From Epilithonimonas hominis (GTDB lineage Bacteria > Bacteroidota > Bacteroidia > Flavobacteriales > Weeksellaceae), in assembly GCF_003730015.1 (NCBI RefSeq), contig NZ_RJTU01000034.1:1-64000 (forward strand): a DNA stretch of 64,000 nt, given 5' to 3'. How positions within the stretch are numbered: position 1 is the stretch's first letter; each line of letters opens with the position of its first letter. A program made the position numbers and the translations under genes. Below are positions 35,564-44,809 of the stretch, piece by piece. Under the pieces are notes generated by a model. The model did not search any database, was not told the DNA's origin, and worked only from the letters and a program-made list of their open reading frames with translations.

Positions 35564-36547
35564 ATGAAGCAGAATATTTTTGATATTAAAACAGAAGAAG
35601 ATTTCCGAACAGCATGTTTGGAAACATTCCGTTATCAATACGAAAATCTAAAAGTTTATAGGAAGTTTGTAGATTATTTGAATATCAATCCTTCGTCGAT
35701 TAATCAAGTTTCTGATATTCCATTTCTACCAATTGAGATGTTCAAAAATCATTTGGTTTTGGATAAAAATGCTGAAGCCGAAAATTATTTTCAAAGTTCT
35801 GGAACCACACAAATGAATCGTTCCAAGCATTATATCGCTGATTTTTCTCTTTATGAAGAAAGCATTTACAAAAGTTTTGAGCAATTCATTGGAAAACCGG
35901 AAGATTATATTTTTTTAGGATTATTACCTAATTATTCAGAAAATCCACATTCTTCATTGATTTATATGATTGATTTTTTGATAAAAAAGTCAAACAAACC
36001 AGAGAATGGCTATTTTCTTTACAATCATCAGGAATTGTTTAATTTGCTACAAACTCTATCAGATAAAAAAGTAATTCTTTTTGGTGTATCATTCGCCTTA
36101 CTGGATTTCTTAGATTATTGCCACGCAAATTCTCAAACTCTCCAATTTTCACAAACTCTCACAGTTATCGAAACCGGCGGAATGAAAGGAAGAAAAGAAG
36201 AAATGACGAAAGACGAATTGCTGAAAATCTTTCAAAATGGCTTCAAAACGGATAAGATTTACTCAGAATATTCGATGACAGAGTTGTTGTCGCAGGCGTA
36301 TTCTTTAGGTGAAAATATCTATAAAAGCCCAAACTGGATGAAAATCCTTGTTAGAAATACAGAAGATCCTTTTTCTTATGTTGAAGAGGGTAGGACTGGC
36401 GCAATTAACATTATAGATCTGGCTAACCGGCATTCTTGCGCATTCCTTGCAACGCAAGATCTTGGCAAGTCTGAGAATGGCTCTTTTCAGGTGTTGGGGC
36501 GGATAGACCATTCCGATATCCGTGGTTGTAGTCTTTTGGTTTCCTAA
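35564..36547 (+). CDS. LuxE-family acyl-protein synthetase / acyltransferase-like protein
   Basis: A 327-residue protein of the adenylate-forming LuxE/PaaK-type family. The nucleotide-loop motif is FQSSGTTQMNRSKHY (about residues 78-92), followed by FLGLLPNYSENPHSSLIYMID. GSLVS-like end and TGGMKGRKEEM (about 203-213) are present. Characterised relatives activate acyl groups for lipid or protein transfer. Substrate unknown. The gene lies right after the LpxH-like gene, hinting at an envelope-lipid link, but this is inference. Confidence 0.75.
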   Translation: MKQNIFDIKTEEDFRTACLETFRYQYENLKVYRKFVDYLNINPSSINQVSDIPFLPIEMFKNHLVLDKNAEAENYFQSSGTTQMNRSKHYIADFSLYEESIYKSFEQFIGKPEDYIFLGLLPNYSENPHSSLIYMIDFLIKKSNKPENGYFLYNHQELFNLLQTLSDKKVILFGVSFALLDFLDYCHANSQTLQFSQTLTVIETGGMKGRKEEMTKDELLKIFQNGFKTDKIYSEYSMTELLSQAYSLGENIYKSPNWMKILVRNTEDPFSYVEEGRTGAINIIDLANRHSCAFLATQDLGKSENGSFQVLGRIDHSDIRGCSLLVS

Positions 36548-36620
36548 TTTTTAATAAATTTAATTTTAAAAACACAATTAAAAATTGTATCAAAAGTCCA
36601 ATAATTCCTAAATGTACTAA

Positions 36621-37214
36621 ATGAGATTTTTATTAATCATTCTATTATGCTCTTTTTCTCTGTTCAAATCTCAGAAATGTTATGATCTGAGCGCTGTGCT
36701 GAAAGTTGAACCAACAGAACTTTATAAGCCACATCTGCTTGCTGCGCAGAATTTCGGAGTTAATCTTCTGGAAAACACGAAAACAGTGGATCGGTATATT
36801 GCGAAAGCCAAATTGGTAAAGGTAAAAGTAAAATCAAGAGGATATAGATTACAGACTTTAGAATACAGTCGTCCTTACCTTGCCAAAAAAGCCAGGACTA
36901 CACTAGAAAAAATGGCTAATAGATTTGCGACAGAAACCAAAAGTTTTTTTGTTGTCTCTTCAGTTACAAGAACTTTGGAAGATCAGTGTAGATTAAGAAA
37001 AGTCAATACCAATGCATCTCTCGGGATCAGTTCTCATAACTATGGTGCAGCTTTCGACATTTCTTATGTTCGTTTTGACCATCAACTAAAAATCAATACA
37101 AAGCTGGAAAAAGAATTGGAAAAAGTTTTGGAAGAATATAAAAATTTGGGGAAGATTTTCTACATTAAAGAAAAGCAGCAGAGTTGTTATCACGTAACGG
37201 TGCGTAATTTTTAA
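36621..37214 (+). CDS. DUF5715 family protein, M15-like peptidase fold
   Basis: A 197-residue protein with signal peptide MRFLLIILLCSFSLFKSQ. The second half looks like a D-alanyl-D-alanine carboxypeptidase (M15/VanY) core: VVSSVTRTLEDQCRLRK, SSHNYGAAFDISYVRF (the HxxxxxxD metal pair, about residues 138-145) and CYHVTV at the end (third ligand His). Likely acts on peptidoglycan peptides in the periplasm. The family name is from pattern recognition; activity is inferred. Confidence 0.75.
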   Translation: MRFLLIILLCSFSLFKSQKCYDLSAVLKVEPTELYKPHLLAAQNFGVNLLENTKTVDRYIAKAKLVKVKVKSRGYRLQTLEYSRPYLAKKARTTLEKMANRFATETKSFFVVSSVTRTLEDQCRLRKVNTNASLGISSHNYGAAFDISYVRFDHQLKINTKLEKELEKVLEEYKNLGKIFYIKEKQQSCYHVTVRNF

Positions 37215-37225
37215 ATCTAAACGTG

Positions 37226-37771
37226 ATGCTGAAAATTGAGGAACTGGTTCACAATTATATCAATACAAATTGTGATTTTGATAAAGAAATTGTTTTAACT
37301 AATTTTTTTCATTCTGATTGGGAGGCTGATATTTTATTGATTAATAATGAAGGTTACAGCCACGAAATTGAAATCAAATTATCTAAATCTGATTTTAAAA
37401 ACGATTTTAAAAAATTCTATACCAATCAAAAATCTGGAGAAAAATTTCTGAAACATGATAAGATTGGTTGTGGTGACTATATTTGTAATTCATTCAGTTT
37501 TCTTCTTCCAATGGGAATGATTAATCATCAAGATATCCCGGAACATTGCGGGATTATAGAATTTTATCACGACGAGGATCATTGGGAAACAAGTTTTTAT
37601 AATATTCGGGAACCAAAAATTATTCACAAAGATTCTTATTGGAAATTGTGTGATAAAGATTATTTCCTGAGAAATATGGCCCGAAGTCTTCTCATCAAAA
37701 AATTTGAATTGAAAGGTAAAAAAGAAGAGCTAATTTTTAAAAATCCTTTTGATATAAAAAACAAAAAATAA
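37226..37771 (+). CDS. Hypothetical protein, possible PD-(D/E)XK nuclease-like
   Basis: A 181-residue cytoplasmic protein. In the first third, WEADILLINNEGY is followed by EIEIKLSKSDF (about residues 50-60), the spacing of the D...ExK core of PD-(D/E)XK nucleases, as in MmcB-like proteins. Conserved-looking Cys/His residues (KIGCGDYIC) follow. GTG at 37223 is an alternative start; the ATG at 37226 is preferred. A terminator follows. Function not assigned. Confidence 0.65.
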   Translation: MLKIEELVHNYINTNCDFDKEIVLTNFFHSDWEADILLINNEGYSHEIEIKLSKSDFKNDFKKFYTNQKSGEKFLKHDKIGCGDYICNSFSFLLPMGMINHQDIPEHCGIIEFYHDEDHWETSFYNIREPKIIHKDSYWKLCDKDYFLRNMARSLLIKKFELKGKKEELIFKNPFDIKNKK

Positions 37772-37806
37772 ATCCTACCAAAACAACTGGCAGGATTTAT
37801 TTTTTT
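37770..37806. terminator. Terminator between convergent genes
   Basis: AAATCCTACCA / TGGCAGGATTT stem (one mismatch), T-run after it. It lies between the PD-(D/E)XK-like gene and aqpZ. Confidence 0.75.
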
Positions 37807-37818
37807 GATTATTTCTAA

Positions 37819-38532
37819 TTATGCTTGTTCAGGTTTCTCTATAAGTAAATTATAAGTAAAAGCTGCAAAAACTCCACCTAAAATTGGAGCTACAATAAAC
37901 AACCAAAGTTGTGAAAGTGCTTCTCCTTGTGCGAAAATTGCAGGACCAATACTTCTTGCAGGATTCACGGAAACACCTGTTATTTTAATTCCAACAATGT
38001 GAATCAACACCAATGAAAGACCAATGGCTAAACCGGCAAAACCGCCGTGTATGTTCTTAGTAGAAGTGGAACCCAGAATCACCATCAAAAAGATGAATGT
38101 GAAAACAAACTCAGCAACAAGAGCAGCCAGAGTGGTGTATTCATCAAGATAACCGGTTCCCCAGCCATTAGAGCCTAAAGCCCAAGGACCTAATTCAGCA
38201 CCTGGATGATTGGTGAAAATAACATACAGAATTCCTGCACCAATAATAGCTCCGATTACCTGAGCAACAATGTAATACAGAGCTTCTCCTAATTTCATTC
38301 TGCCAGCCGCAACCATTGCGAGAGAAATAGCAGGATTAATGTGACATCCAGAGATGTGTCCGATAGCGTATGCCATTGCGACCACACTTAAACCAAACGC
38401 AAAAGAAATTCCCAGAAGTCCGACACCCGTTGTTCCATCAGCGCCAGCGATAACTGCACTTCCGCAGCCCATTAATACAAGAACCATTGTGCCGATCATT
38501 TCGGCAACAATTTTTGAAGTTGTTGATACCAT
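37819..38532 (-). CDS. aqpZ: Aquaporin (MIP family)
   Basis: A 237-residue inner-membrane channel with six hydrophobic helices and two half-helices carrying the NPA boxes CHINPAISLAM (about residues 65-75) and VSVNPARSIGP (about 187-197). The aromatic/arginine filter fits a water channel: His is predicted in helix 5 (VLIHIVGIKITG) and Arg follows the second NPA. Likely lets water across the membrane. Single gene with its own promoter box. Confidence 0.92.
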   Translation of the reverse strand: MVSTTSKIVAEMIGTMVLVLMGCGSAVIAGADGTTGVGLLGISFAFGLSVVAMAYAIGHISGCHINPAISLAMVAAGRMKLGEALYYIVAQVIGAIIGAGILYVIFTNHPGAELGPWALGSNGWGTGYLDEYTTLAALVAEFVFTFIFLMVILGSTSTKNIHGGFAGLAIGLSLVLIHIVGIKITGVSVNPARSIGPAIFAQGEALSQLWLFIVAPILGGVFAAFTYNLLIEKPEQA

Positions 38533-38563
38533 TTGTTTTGTTTTTTTTAATTTTTTATTGAAA

Positions 38564-38571
38564 CAAATCTA
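38564..38571 (-). promoter_or_regulatory. Promoter -7 box for aqpZ
   Basis: Minus-strand TAGATTTG, exact TAnnTTTG match, 31 bp before the aqpZ start. Confidence 0.5.
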
Positions 38572-38698
38572 ATAAAATTTTTTATTGATTGTGAATAATT
38601 CAAAAAATATTTGTTGACTGACAAAATTTCCAATTATTTTTGACATTCTTGCAATGGTTTGTTTTTTGAGCTAAACATTTATATAAATTTTTAAAATT

Positions 38699-39691
38699 AT
38701 GGCTTTAAAATATTCAATTCTTGATTTGGCAACTATTGTCAAAGGCGATGATATTAATAAAACATTTCAGAAGTCTGTGAAATCTGCACAACACGCAGAA
38801 AAGCTTGGATTTACCAGATATTGGTTCTCTGAGCATCATAATTTCCCGAATGTAGCGAGTGCTTCAACTTCCATTTTAATAGGTCATATTGCTTCACAAA
38901 CTACAACTTTACGAGTTGGCTCTGGTGGAATTATGTTACCAAATCATTCCACTTTGTCTGTTGCAGAACAGTTTGGAACTTTGGACGGATTATTTCCGGG
39001 GAGAATAGACCTTGGTTTGGGAAGAGCACCTGGAACAGATATGTTGACGGCAACTGCATTAAGAGGAAACAACTTCAATCCAAATTACAATTTTGAATTC
39101 TATATCAAAGAACTTCAAAAATATTTGTCTAATGAAAATTCTGAAGCAAAAGTAAGAGCGATTCCTGGAGAAGGCGCAGATGTTCCGATTTACATTCTTG
39201 GAAGTTCCACAGATTCTGCTTTTTTAGCGGCTAAGTTAGGTTTACCATATGCTTTTGCAGCGCATTTTGCACCTTCGCAGTTAGAGGTTGCCCTGGAAAT
39301 TTACCGGGAACATTTTCAGCCGTCTGAGTTTTTGCAGGAACCTTATGTTTTGGTTTGTGTCAATATCATTGCTGGCGAAACTGTAGATGAAGCTCATTAT
39401 CTTTCAACATCGCATTTCCAGGCGTTCGTCAATATTTTGACCGATCAAAGACAGCCTCTTTCACCACCAGATGAAACCGAATTGGCTGATATTTCTGATG
39501 AAGTAGCTGTTCATCTGAATAGAATGGCTGCCAAAACTTTTGTAGGAGATAAAGAAACTTTGAAAGAAAAACTTGGCAAATTTGTAAAAGATTACAAACC
39601 AGATGAGATTATCGTTTCAGGAAATATCTATGATTTTGATAAAAAACAAAGGTCTTACGAGATAGCTTCAGAAGTTATCAAATCACTATAA
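38699..39691 (+). CDS. LLM class flavin-dependent oxidoreductase
   Basis: A 330-residue luciferase-like monooxygenase fold (TIM barrel binding FMN/F420). The family opening is YSILDLATIVKG, with RYWFSEHHNFPNVASASTSI (about residues 40-59) and LRVGSGGIMLPNHSTLSVAEQFGTL (about 72-96, core only). FAAHFAPSQLEVAL is also typical of this alkanal-monooxygenase-like subfamily. Natural substrate unknown. Standalone gene ended by a strong terminator. Confidence 0.87.
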   Translation: MALKYSILDLATIVKGDDINKTFQKSVKSAQHAEKLGFTRYWFSEHHNFPNVASASTSILIGHIASQTTTLRVGSGGIMLPNHSTLSVAEQFGTLDGLFPGRIDLGLGRAPGTDMLTATALRGNNFNPNYNFEFYIKELQKYLSNENSEAKVRAIPGEGADVPIYILGSSTDSAFLAAKLGLPYAFAAHFAPSQLEVALEIYREHFQPSEFLQEPYVLVCVNIIAGETVDEAHYLSTSHFQAFVNILTDQRQPLSPPDETELADISDEVAVHLNRMAAKTFVGDKETLKEKLGKFVKDYKPDEIIVSGNIYDFDKKQRSYEIASEVIKSL

Positions 39692-39692
39692 T

Positions 39693-39728
39693 TAAAAAGC
39701 ACAAACCGCAGTTTGTGCTTTTAATTTT
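39693..39728. terminator. Bidirectional terminator between convergent genes
   Basis: AAAAGCACAAAC / GTTTGTGCTTTT stem with loop CGCA, A- and T-runs on both sides. Confidence 0.9.
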
Positions 39729-41582
39729 TTATTTTAGAACATCAAATTCTATGGAACTACCACTGGAAACTTTGATTTCCGCCTTTTGATAATCGTCTTT
39801 AGTCGCCATATAAGGATTATTTAGAAATTTTTGCGGATTAATTGCCATCAATGGAAACCAAGTACTTTGAACTTGAACCTGAATTCTGTGTCCTTTTTTA
39901 AAAGTGTGCAGAACATCCTGAAGTTTCACATTCACGGTCGCACTTTTGTTAGGTGTCAGTGGCTCAGGTTTTTCAAAACTATTTCTGAATCTTGCCGGCA
40001 TAATTTCGCTTCTTACCATCTGGTGATAATTGGCATATACAACGCCTGGTTTGTCAGGATTTGCTTTTTCGTCCGATGGATAGATATCGATTAATTTTAC
40101 AATGAAATCAAGATCCGTAGCAGAGGTCACGATATTTAATTTGGTAAGGATTTCTCCAGCCAGCGTTATATCATTTTCAAGAACATCGGTTGTAAAAGTT
40201 AAGACGTCTGGTCTGTATGCTGCAAATCTCTGATCTTCGCTCATATAATTTCTTGGAGTAAAGCCATTCATATCTTTATAATTCTCGCTGCTTAGAACCG
40301 GTTTGTTAGGATCAGAAGTATATTCCGAGTAGGCTACTTGATTAAGAATATTCTTAGCTAATGTTCCTGAGTTATCAAGATAAAAAGTCACTTTCTGACT
40401 TTGTTTCGGAGGCCAAGTTTCAAACTGTTCCCATTGTTTTTTTCCCGTGTCAAACATATAAGCTTCCGGAAGTTTTGCTGCAGTTTTCGAATCTTCTTTT
40501 AGATAATGATGAAAGAATGGTTGCTCAATATTCCTTTGATAAAATGTGGATATGCTGTCGCCAAAATAGATGTCGTTATGAAAATGCTTTCCGCTGTCAT
40601 AGTTCCATCCGCCGTGAGAAAAAGGACCCATCACAATCGTATTTTTGGCTTTAGGATTATTTTTTTCAATAGTTTTATAAATGTTGAGTGGTCCAGCCAG
40701 ATCCTCCGCATCGAACCAACCGCCAACAGTCATTACTGCGTGACTGATGTTTTTAAGATGAGGCAGCAGATTTCTTTTTTGCCAGAACTCATCATAATTA
40801 GGATGATTTACCACCTCCTGCATAAAGAAGTTGTCTTTATAATATTTGTCCACACCATCTTTTAGCGTTCCCATATTTTTATAGAAAAGATATCCGTCGT
40901 CAGAAGTCGGTTTTATCATTTTATCTGCAAACCAAGATTCTTTTTCCGGCTTGGTTTTCTGCACGCCAAAGACAGGAAATGTTTTGAAATAACCCATTAA
41001 AAATGCACCATTATGGTGGAAATCATCGAACCAAAAATCGGAAATTGGTGCTTGCGGGGAAGAAGCAACCAATGCTGGATGATTTGCCAAAGTTCCTACA
41101 GCTGTATAAAATCCTGGATAAGAAGTACCATATTGTCCCACTTTACCATTGTTGTTTTGAACATTTTTTACCAGCCAGTCTACGGTGTCATACGTATCAG
41201 TACTTTCGTCCACATCTTTTTTAGTTTTGTGATCTACTTGCGGTGTCATATTCGTGAAAGTTCCTTCACTCATATATCTGCCACGAACGTCCTGAAAAAC
41301 GAAGATGTATTTTTCCTTTTCAATAAATTTGTTGGGATTCAGTTTTTTTCTAAAGTTGTTCTCTCCATAAGGCGCGATGCTGTAACATGTTCTGTTCATG
41401 ATAAACGGGTATTTTTTTCCCTTAGAAATATCCTTTGGAGTATAGATAATGGTGAACAATTTAGTTCCGTCTCGCATTGGGATATAAACTTCTTTTTTTG
41501 TGAAGTTGTCTTCGATGGGATTGGTTTGTGCAAAACCGAAACTAACTGTTATAACACAGAATAACACTAAGAACTTTTTCAT
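39729..41582 (-). CDS. CocE/NonD family hydrolase (X-Pro dipeptidyl-peptidase-like)
   Basis: A 617-residue secreted serine hydrolase with signal peptide MKKFLVLFCVITVSFGFAQ. The nucleophile motif is GQYGTSYPGFYTA (Ser at about residue 144), with early VYIPMRDGTKLFTIIYTPK, FQDVRGRYMSEG and the histidine region MGPFSHGGWNYD. A C-terminal jelly-roll domain (about residues 395-617, with QVQVQSTWFPL) is that of CocE/PepX enzymes. Acts on esters, amides or Xaa-Pro peptides in the periplasm or outside; substrate not predictable. The frame is open 16 codons upstream, but the signal peptide begins at the chosen Met. Confidence 0.88.
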   Translation of the reverse strand: MKKFLVLFCVITVSFGFAQTNPIEDNFTKKEVYIPMRDGTKLFTIIYTPKDISKGKKYPFIMNRTCYSIAPYGENNFRKKLNPNKFIEKEKYIFVFQDVRGRYMSEGTFTNMTPQVDHKTKKDVDESTDTYDTVDWLVKNVQNNNGKVGQYGTSYPGFYTAVGTLANHPALVASSPQAPISDFWFDDFHHNGAFLMGYFKTFPVFGVQKTKPEKESWFADKMIKPTSDDGYLFYKNMGTLKDGVDKYYKDNFFMQEVVNHPNYDEFWQKRNLLPHLKNISHAVMTVGGWFDAEDLAGPLNIYKTIEKNNPKAKNTIVMGPFSHGGWNYDSGKHFHNDIYFGDSISTFYQRNIEQPFFHHYLKEDSKTAAKLPEAYMFDTGKKQWEQFETWPPKQSQKVTFYLDNSGTLAKNILNQVAYSEYTSDPNKPVLSSENYKDMNGFTPRNYMSEDQRFAAYRPDVLTFTTDVLENDITLAGEILTKLNIVTSATDLDFIVKLIDIYPSDEKANPDKPGVVYANYHQMVRSEIMPARFRNSFEKPEPLTPNKSATVNVKLQDVLHTFKKGHRIQVQVQSTWFPLMAINPQKFLNNPYMATKDDYQKAEIKVSSGSSIEFDVLK

Positions 41583-41685
41583 TGAAAATAAATATTTGAA
41601 TAAAATTAGGGTTTTTGAAGGAATTGACATTGAAAATTAAACAAAAGTTTATTGTTAAATAGAATGTTTATTTTGTACTGAAATC

Positions 41686-41768
41686 TGCGCCCCGGCTTGA
41701 GCGGAAATCCTTTTTACGCAACAAAGTGAAGTGAAAAGATTGGGAGCGGAAGACGGATAAAGGCGCCC
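41686..41768. repeat. Interspersed intergenic element, copy E (reverse orientation)
   Basis: Read on the minus strand it begins GGGCGCCTTTATCCGTCTTCC, and ends AAGCCGGGGCGC. The internal order matches copies A-D, but both end sequences have changed together (GCAGC/GCTGC to GCGCC/GGCGC), keeping them complementary. It lies between the CocE-like gene and the nuo operon terminator. Confidence 0.7.
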
Positions 41769-41789
41769 AAATTATTTTAAATACAGACA

Positions 41790-41820
41790 TAAAAAAGCCT
41801 GACTCATCAGAATCAGGCTC
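41790..41820 (-). terminator. Terminator of the nuo operon
   Basis: GAGCCTGATTC / TCAGGC hairpin read on the minus strand (stem GCCTGA/TCAGGC) followed by six T, 21 bp after the nuoN stop. Confidence 0.75.
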
Positions 41821-41840
41821 AGTAATATTTTTAATGTAAT

Positions 41841-43223
41841 TTATAATCCAAGAATCTTGGCAAATAAATCTGGAACAATTCCCATAGAAAATAATGCTAG
41901 AATAATAACAATGGAAACAATGTTATACGTGATACTAGCTTTTTCCGTATTGTGGAAGTTATCTTCCTTATAAAAAAACATGGCGATAATCAGTCTAAGA
42001 TAATAAGCAATACTTAAAGCTGAACCCAAAACTGCAACCAGAACTAGGAAGCTTGAACCACCTCCAATCGCCTGATTAAAAATGCTTAACTTTCCTATAA
42101 AACCAGCTGTTAAAGGAATACCAGCCATTGACAACATAGAAACAGTAGCAACAACTGCTAAAAGCGGTTCTTTTTTACCCAATCCATTGAAGGCTGCAAA
42201 TGATGTTTCTTTCTTTATTTTTTCTACCCAAATCAGACTGATGAAAACACCAACCGTTGCCAATGAATAAGCAAATAAATAAAATCCTAAAATAGATGTG
42301 GAAAAATTATTAAGTCCAAAAAATATCAACGAAATATATCCTGCGTGTGATACAGAAGAGTAGGCGAGCATCCTTTTTGCATTGGTCTGAACTAATGCCA
42401 TTACGTTAGCAAGTAATAAAGTAATAATCACAAAAACGCCTAAAATATTAATCCATTCTCCTGCAATACCGCCAAATCCTAAGGTCATTAATTTGAATAA
42501 TGCAAAGAAACCGGAAATCTTAACTACAGATGCCATAAAACCAGTGATAAGCGATGGCGACCCTTGGTAAACATCAGGACTCCACATATGGAATGGTGCT
42601 AATGATACTTTGAAAGCAAGCGCAGACAGCATCAGGATAGAACCCATAATCAGCATCAGATTTTTTGGATTGCTGATGGCGAAATCGTGGATCACATACA
42701 TATCAAAACTTCCCACACTTCCGTAGACTAATGCCACACCAAACATCAGAAATCCTGTAGCGAAGGCTCCCATAAGGAAATACTTCATAGACGCTTCAGT
42801 AGAGCGAAGGTCTGTTTTGTTAGAGCCGGCCATCACATATAATGGAATGGATAAAATCTCAATCCCGATGAATAACGTTACCAGATTTTGAAATCCGAAA
42901 AGAACCAATCCACCACTTAATGCAAATAGCATCAAAGCGTATAATTCGGACTGATGGCTTCTGTGATTGCTGAATGCAAATCCTCCCAAAAAGAACAATA
43001 ATAATGTGATGATAATGGAAATCTTTGTAAATAAGGCGGCATTACTACTGTATTCATACATCGCTTTATACTGATCATAGAATTCACATTCGGGAAGAAA
43101 ACTCACATACAAACCGATGATTAATCCCAAAATCCCAATGTATCTTGCGTATTTTCCTTTTTCCAATACACCGGAAAAAAGTACAAGCACTGCCGTGAGG
43201 AATAAAATTATAAAAACACTCAT
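41841..43223 (-). CDS. nuoN: NADH-quinone oxidoreductase subunit N
   Basis: A 460-residue antiporter-like membrane subunit of complex I, in the inner membrane; takes part in proton pumping. About 14 transmembrane helices, with the core LAFKVSLAPFHMWSPDVYQGSP (about residues 204-225, with the key Lys and Pro) and AYSSVSHAGYI (about 291-301). Last gene of the nuo operon; it is 83 bp from nuoM. Confidence 0.95.
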   Translation of the reverse strand: MSVFIILFLTAVLVLFSGVLEKGKYARYIGILGLIIGLYVSFLPECEFYDQYKAMYEYSSNAALFTKISIIITLLLFFLGGFAFSNHRSHQSELYALMLFALSGGLVLFGFQNLVTLFIGIEILSIPLYVMAGSNKTDLRSTEASMKYFLMGAFATGFLMFGVALVYGSVGSFDMYVIHDFAISNPKNLMLIMGSILMLSALAFKVSLAPFHMWSPDVYQGSPSLITGFMASVVKISGFFALFKLMTLGFGGIAGEWINILGVFVIITLLLANVMALVQTNAKRMLAYSSVSHAGYISLIFFGLNNFSTSILGFYLFAYSLATVGVFISLIWVEKIKKETSFAAFNGLGKKEPLLAVVATVSMLSMAGIPLTAGFIGKLSIFNQAIGGGSSFLVLVAVLGSALSIAYYLRLIIAMFFYKEDNFHNTEKASITYNIVSIVIILALFSMGIVPDLFAKILGL

Positions 43224-43306
43224 TTCTTTATTTGTTTCGTCGGAATCGGGAAGTACCGATGTCCGTTTTGAATTTTATTTAATTTCTCTTTTATCTTGTG
43301 TCAAGA

Positions 43307-44806
43307 TTAATTTAACATCGATGCATAGATGAACTGTATAGAGCTCGTCACCATTTCTATTACCGGCTGCGGATAAACCCCAAGTACGATAACGAAAACA
43401 GATAAACTAGCCAATACAGAAAACTCAACTGAACTAATATCTTTTGTTGTAGCCAAAACCGCATCATCACCTTTTCCGAACATTGTTTTTCCATAGAATC
43501 TCAGCATATAAGCTGCTGCCAGAATCAATGTAAGTCCTGCCATTACTGTCATAATGAAGTTATAGCTGTAAACTGATTTCAATAAGATAAATTCACCAAT
43601 GAATCCGTTGGTCAAAGGTACACCTGTTGATCCAAGAAGAATAATCATAAAAAGTATCGCAAATTTAGGAGCAACTTTAGCAAGTCCGCCCATCTGACGG
43701 ATATCTCTTGTTTTGAATCTCTTATAAAGAATATCCGCACAATAGAACAATCCAACGACATTGATACCATGTGCAAAACTCTGTATCATTGCACCTAGTC
43801 CGCCTTCAAACGTCAGCCCGGTTCTCATTGTTACTACTGCTGATGAGAAAATCCCAGCTACAATCAGTCCAACGTGAGAAAGGGAAGAGTAAGCAATTAA
43901 TCTTTTGCTGTCTGTGGAAATCATTGCGATAAGAGCACCGTAAATAATACCTATCACCGAAAGGATGATTACAATTTCTCCAGAAACTCCGCCAATGGCT
44001 TGTGGCGTAATAGGCAATAAATAACGCATCACACCGTAAACTGCCATTTTTAGCATAATCCCTGATAGCAACATAGATCCTTGTGTAGGCGAATAAGTAT
44101 AAGTGTCAGGCTGCCAAGTGTGAAAAGGAAAGACTGGTAGCTTTACGGCAAAAGCAAAGAAGATAAACCAGAAGACAAAATTTTGCTCTGTTACACTAAG
44201 CTGGGCATTGTACAAGTCTGTTAGGGCAAAAGAAGCTGCCTGTCCTTGGTTATAAACATATATCAAACCAAACAACATAAATAGAGACCCTACGAATGTG
44301 TAAACAAAAAACTTTGTTGTAAACTTGATTCTTTTGTCTTCCTGTCCCCAGATGCCGGCGATGAACCAGATTGGAATCAAAGTGACTTCCCAGAAAATGT
44401 AGAACAACAGTCCGTCCAATGAGGTGAAAACGCCTAACAATCCAAACTGCATCAGCAAAATCAAAGCATAGAAGGAATTCGGGAAACCTTTTTTATCATT
44501 GAATGAAGACAGAATGATAATCGGAACCAAAATGTTGGTCAATAAAACCATTAGCATACTCATTCCGTCAACGCCGAAATTAACACTGCTTTTGATATAA
44601 TTGGACCAAGGATAGGCGATTTCGTATTGCAAAGGAGCATCTACAGTTGGCGTGAAATCGAAATTTCCCAACATATAAAATGCAATCAGCATTTGTGCGA
44701 AGCCAAAAACCAACGCTATATATTTACTGGACTTATTGTTCCAGAAAAATAGTAAACCCGAACCTACTAGAGGTAATAGTAATAATGTTAATAGTAAATA
44801 CGACAT
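43307..44806 (-). CDS. nuoM: NADH-quinone oxidoreductase subunit M
   Basis: A 499-residue antiporter-like proton-pumping subunit. The conserved EVTLIPIWFIAGIWGQEDKR (Glu of the pump, about residues 141-160), KLPVFPFHTWQPDTYTYSP and AYSSLSHVGLI are visible. About 14 helices. It lies 3 bp after nuoL and is surely co-transcribed. Confidence 0.96.
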   Translation of the reverse strand: MSYLLLTLLLLPLVGSGLLFFWNNKSSKYIALVFGFAQMLIAFYMLGNFDFTPTVDAPLQYEIAYPWSNYIKSSVNFGVDGMSMLMVLLTNILVPIIILSSFNDKKGFPNSFYALILLMQFGLLGVFTSLDGLLFYIFWEVTLIPIWFIAGIWGQEDKRIKFTTKFFVYTFVGSLFMLFGLIYVYNQGQAASFALTDLYNAQLSVTEQNFVFWFIFFAFAVKLPVFPFHTWQPDTYTYSPTQGSMLLSGIMLKMAVYGVMRYLLPITPQAIGGVSGEIVIILSVIGIIYGALIAMISTDSKRLIAYSSLSHVGLIVAGIFSSAVVTMRTGLTFEGGLGAMIQSFAHGINVVGLFYCADILYKRFKTRDIRQMGGLAKVAPKFAILFMIILLGSTGVPLTNGFIGEFILLKSVYSYNFIMTVMAGLTLILAAAYMLRFYGKTMFGKGDDAVLATTKDISSVEFSVLASLSVFVIVLGVYPQPVIEMVTSSIQFIYASMLN

Positions 44807-44809
44807 TAT

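Noticed and set aside
41013-41564. Plus-strand open frame opposite the CocE/NonD gene
   Set aside because: Antisense to a clear hydrolase gene with signal peptide and catalytic motifs; low-complexity product.
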